Shown piece after piece: positions 5,599 through 5,703 of a stretch of DNA of 5,703 bases (position 1 is the first letter of the stretch; every line of letters starts with the position of its first letter). Origin of the DNA: Parcubacteria group bacterium (lineage in GTDB: Bacteria; Patescibacteriota; Minisyncoccia; Minisyncoccales; CG1-02-41-26). The translations under genes were made by a program, and so were the position numbers. A model generated the notes under the pieces. That model was not told the origin of the DNA. It did no database searches and was given only the letters and a program-made list of their open reading frames with translations. The DNA lies in NCBI GenBank assembly GCA_013203565.1, contig JABMPZ010000061.1, positions 1 through 5,703 on the forward strand. The letters run 5' to 3'.

Positions 5599-5703
5599 AT
5601 GAAAACTAAAATTCTAGTTATTTTAATAATTTTAGCGGGTTTAGGTGCAGGAGGTTTTTTTGTTTGGAAAAATATTTCTGCTCCTAAAGTTGAAAAAGGA
5701 GTA
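5599..5703 (+). CDS. Start of a third GH-like short-anchor paralogue (cut by window end)
   Basis: Thirty-five codons remain open to the window edge. They give an MKTK start, a hydrophobic helix (residues 5-23, ILVILIILAGLGAGGFFVW) and the linker KNISAPKVEKGV. The protein is nearly the same as the first 35 residues of the 3354 product. The last 28 bp (5676-5703) are identical to 3431-3458, so the match probably continues. The catalytic domain is outside the window, and a glycosidase call rests on this paralogy alone. It begins 7 bp after the preceding stop. Confidence 0.75.
   Translation, partial: MKTKILVILIILAGLGAGGFFVWKNISAPKVEKGV

Overview
The window looks like part of an AT-rich bacterial genome using the standard code (TGA, TAG and no in-frame recoding). 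A Candidate Phyla Radiation (Patescibacteria) origin is my best inference. It rests on the small membrane-anchored surface proteins with proline-rich cytoplasmic tails, the CGNxxCE...CPxDC cysteine motif, the replication-relaxation type gene and the leaderless-looking starts. No marker gene proves it.

Layout, left part (1-2025): an accessory or mobile-type segment. The left edge holds the end of a broken N-terminus of a Y1-type (IS200/REP-associated) transposase, which is frameshifted and then cut off. Directly behind it lies an intact rhuM-family gene (92-1138, +). Convergent to it is a replication-relaxation-like winged-helix gene (1255-2025, -), whose start codon sits inside a perfect inverted repeat.

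Middle (2026-2376): a 351-bp divergent intergenic region without a gene. It contains an 18-bp perfect palindrome, a 9-bp-stem hairpin, a G-quadruplex-type G-run cluster and a promoter placed so that transcription would start at or next to the ATG.

Right part (2361-5703): a tandem array of membrane-anchored extracytoplasmic proteins, all on +. It reads as two repeats of one plan: an extended -10 promoter, a 'long' gene with a cytoplasmic tail beginning MEGTAPQ, then a 'short' gene that begins directly with its membrane anchor. In the first unit the long gene carries a cysteine-rich segment and a concanavalin-A-like domain, and the short gene is a clan GH-A-like TIM-barrel glycosidase. In the second unit the long gene is itself a GH-A-like glycosidase, and the next short gene runs off the window. 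A 57-bp block (promoter plus first 13 codons) is identical in the two units. The second long gene aligns without gaps to a complete short gene from its residue 45 on, so it looks like a tail cassette fused in front of a short glycosidase gene. Together the products would form a set of surface-anchored carbohydrate-binding and carbohydrate-cleaving proteins. The substrate is unknown.
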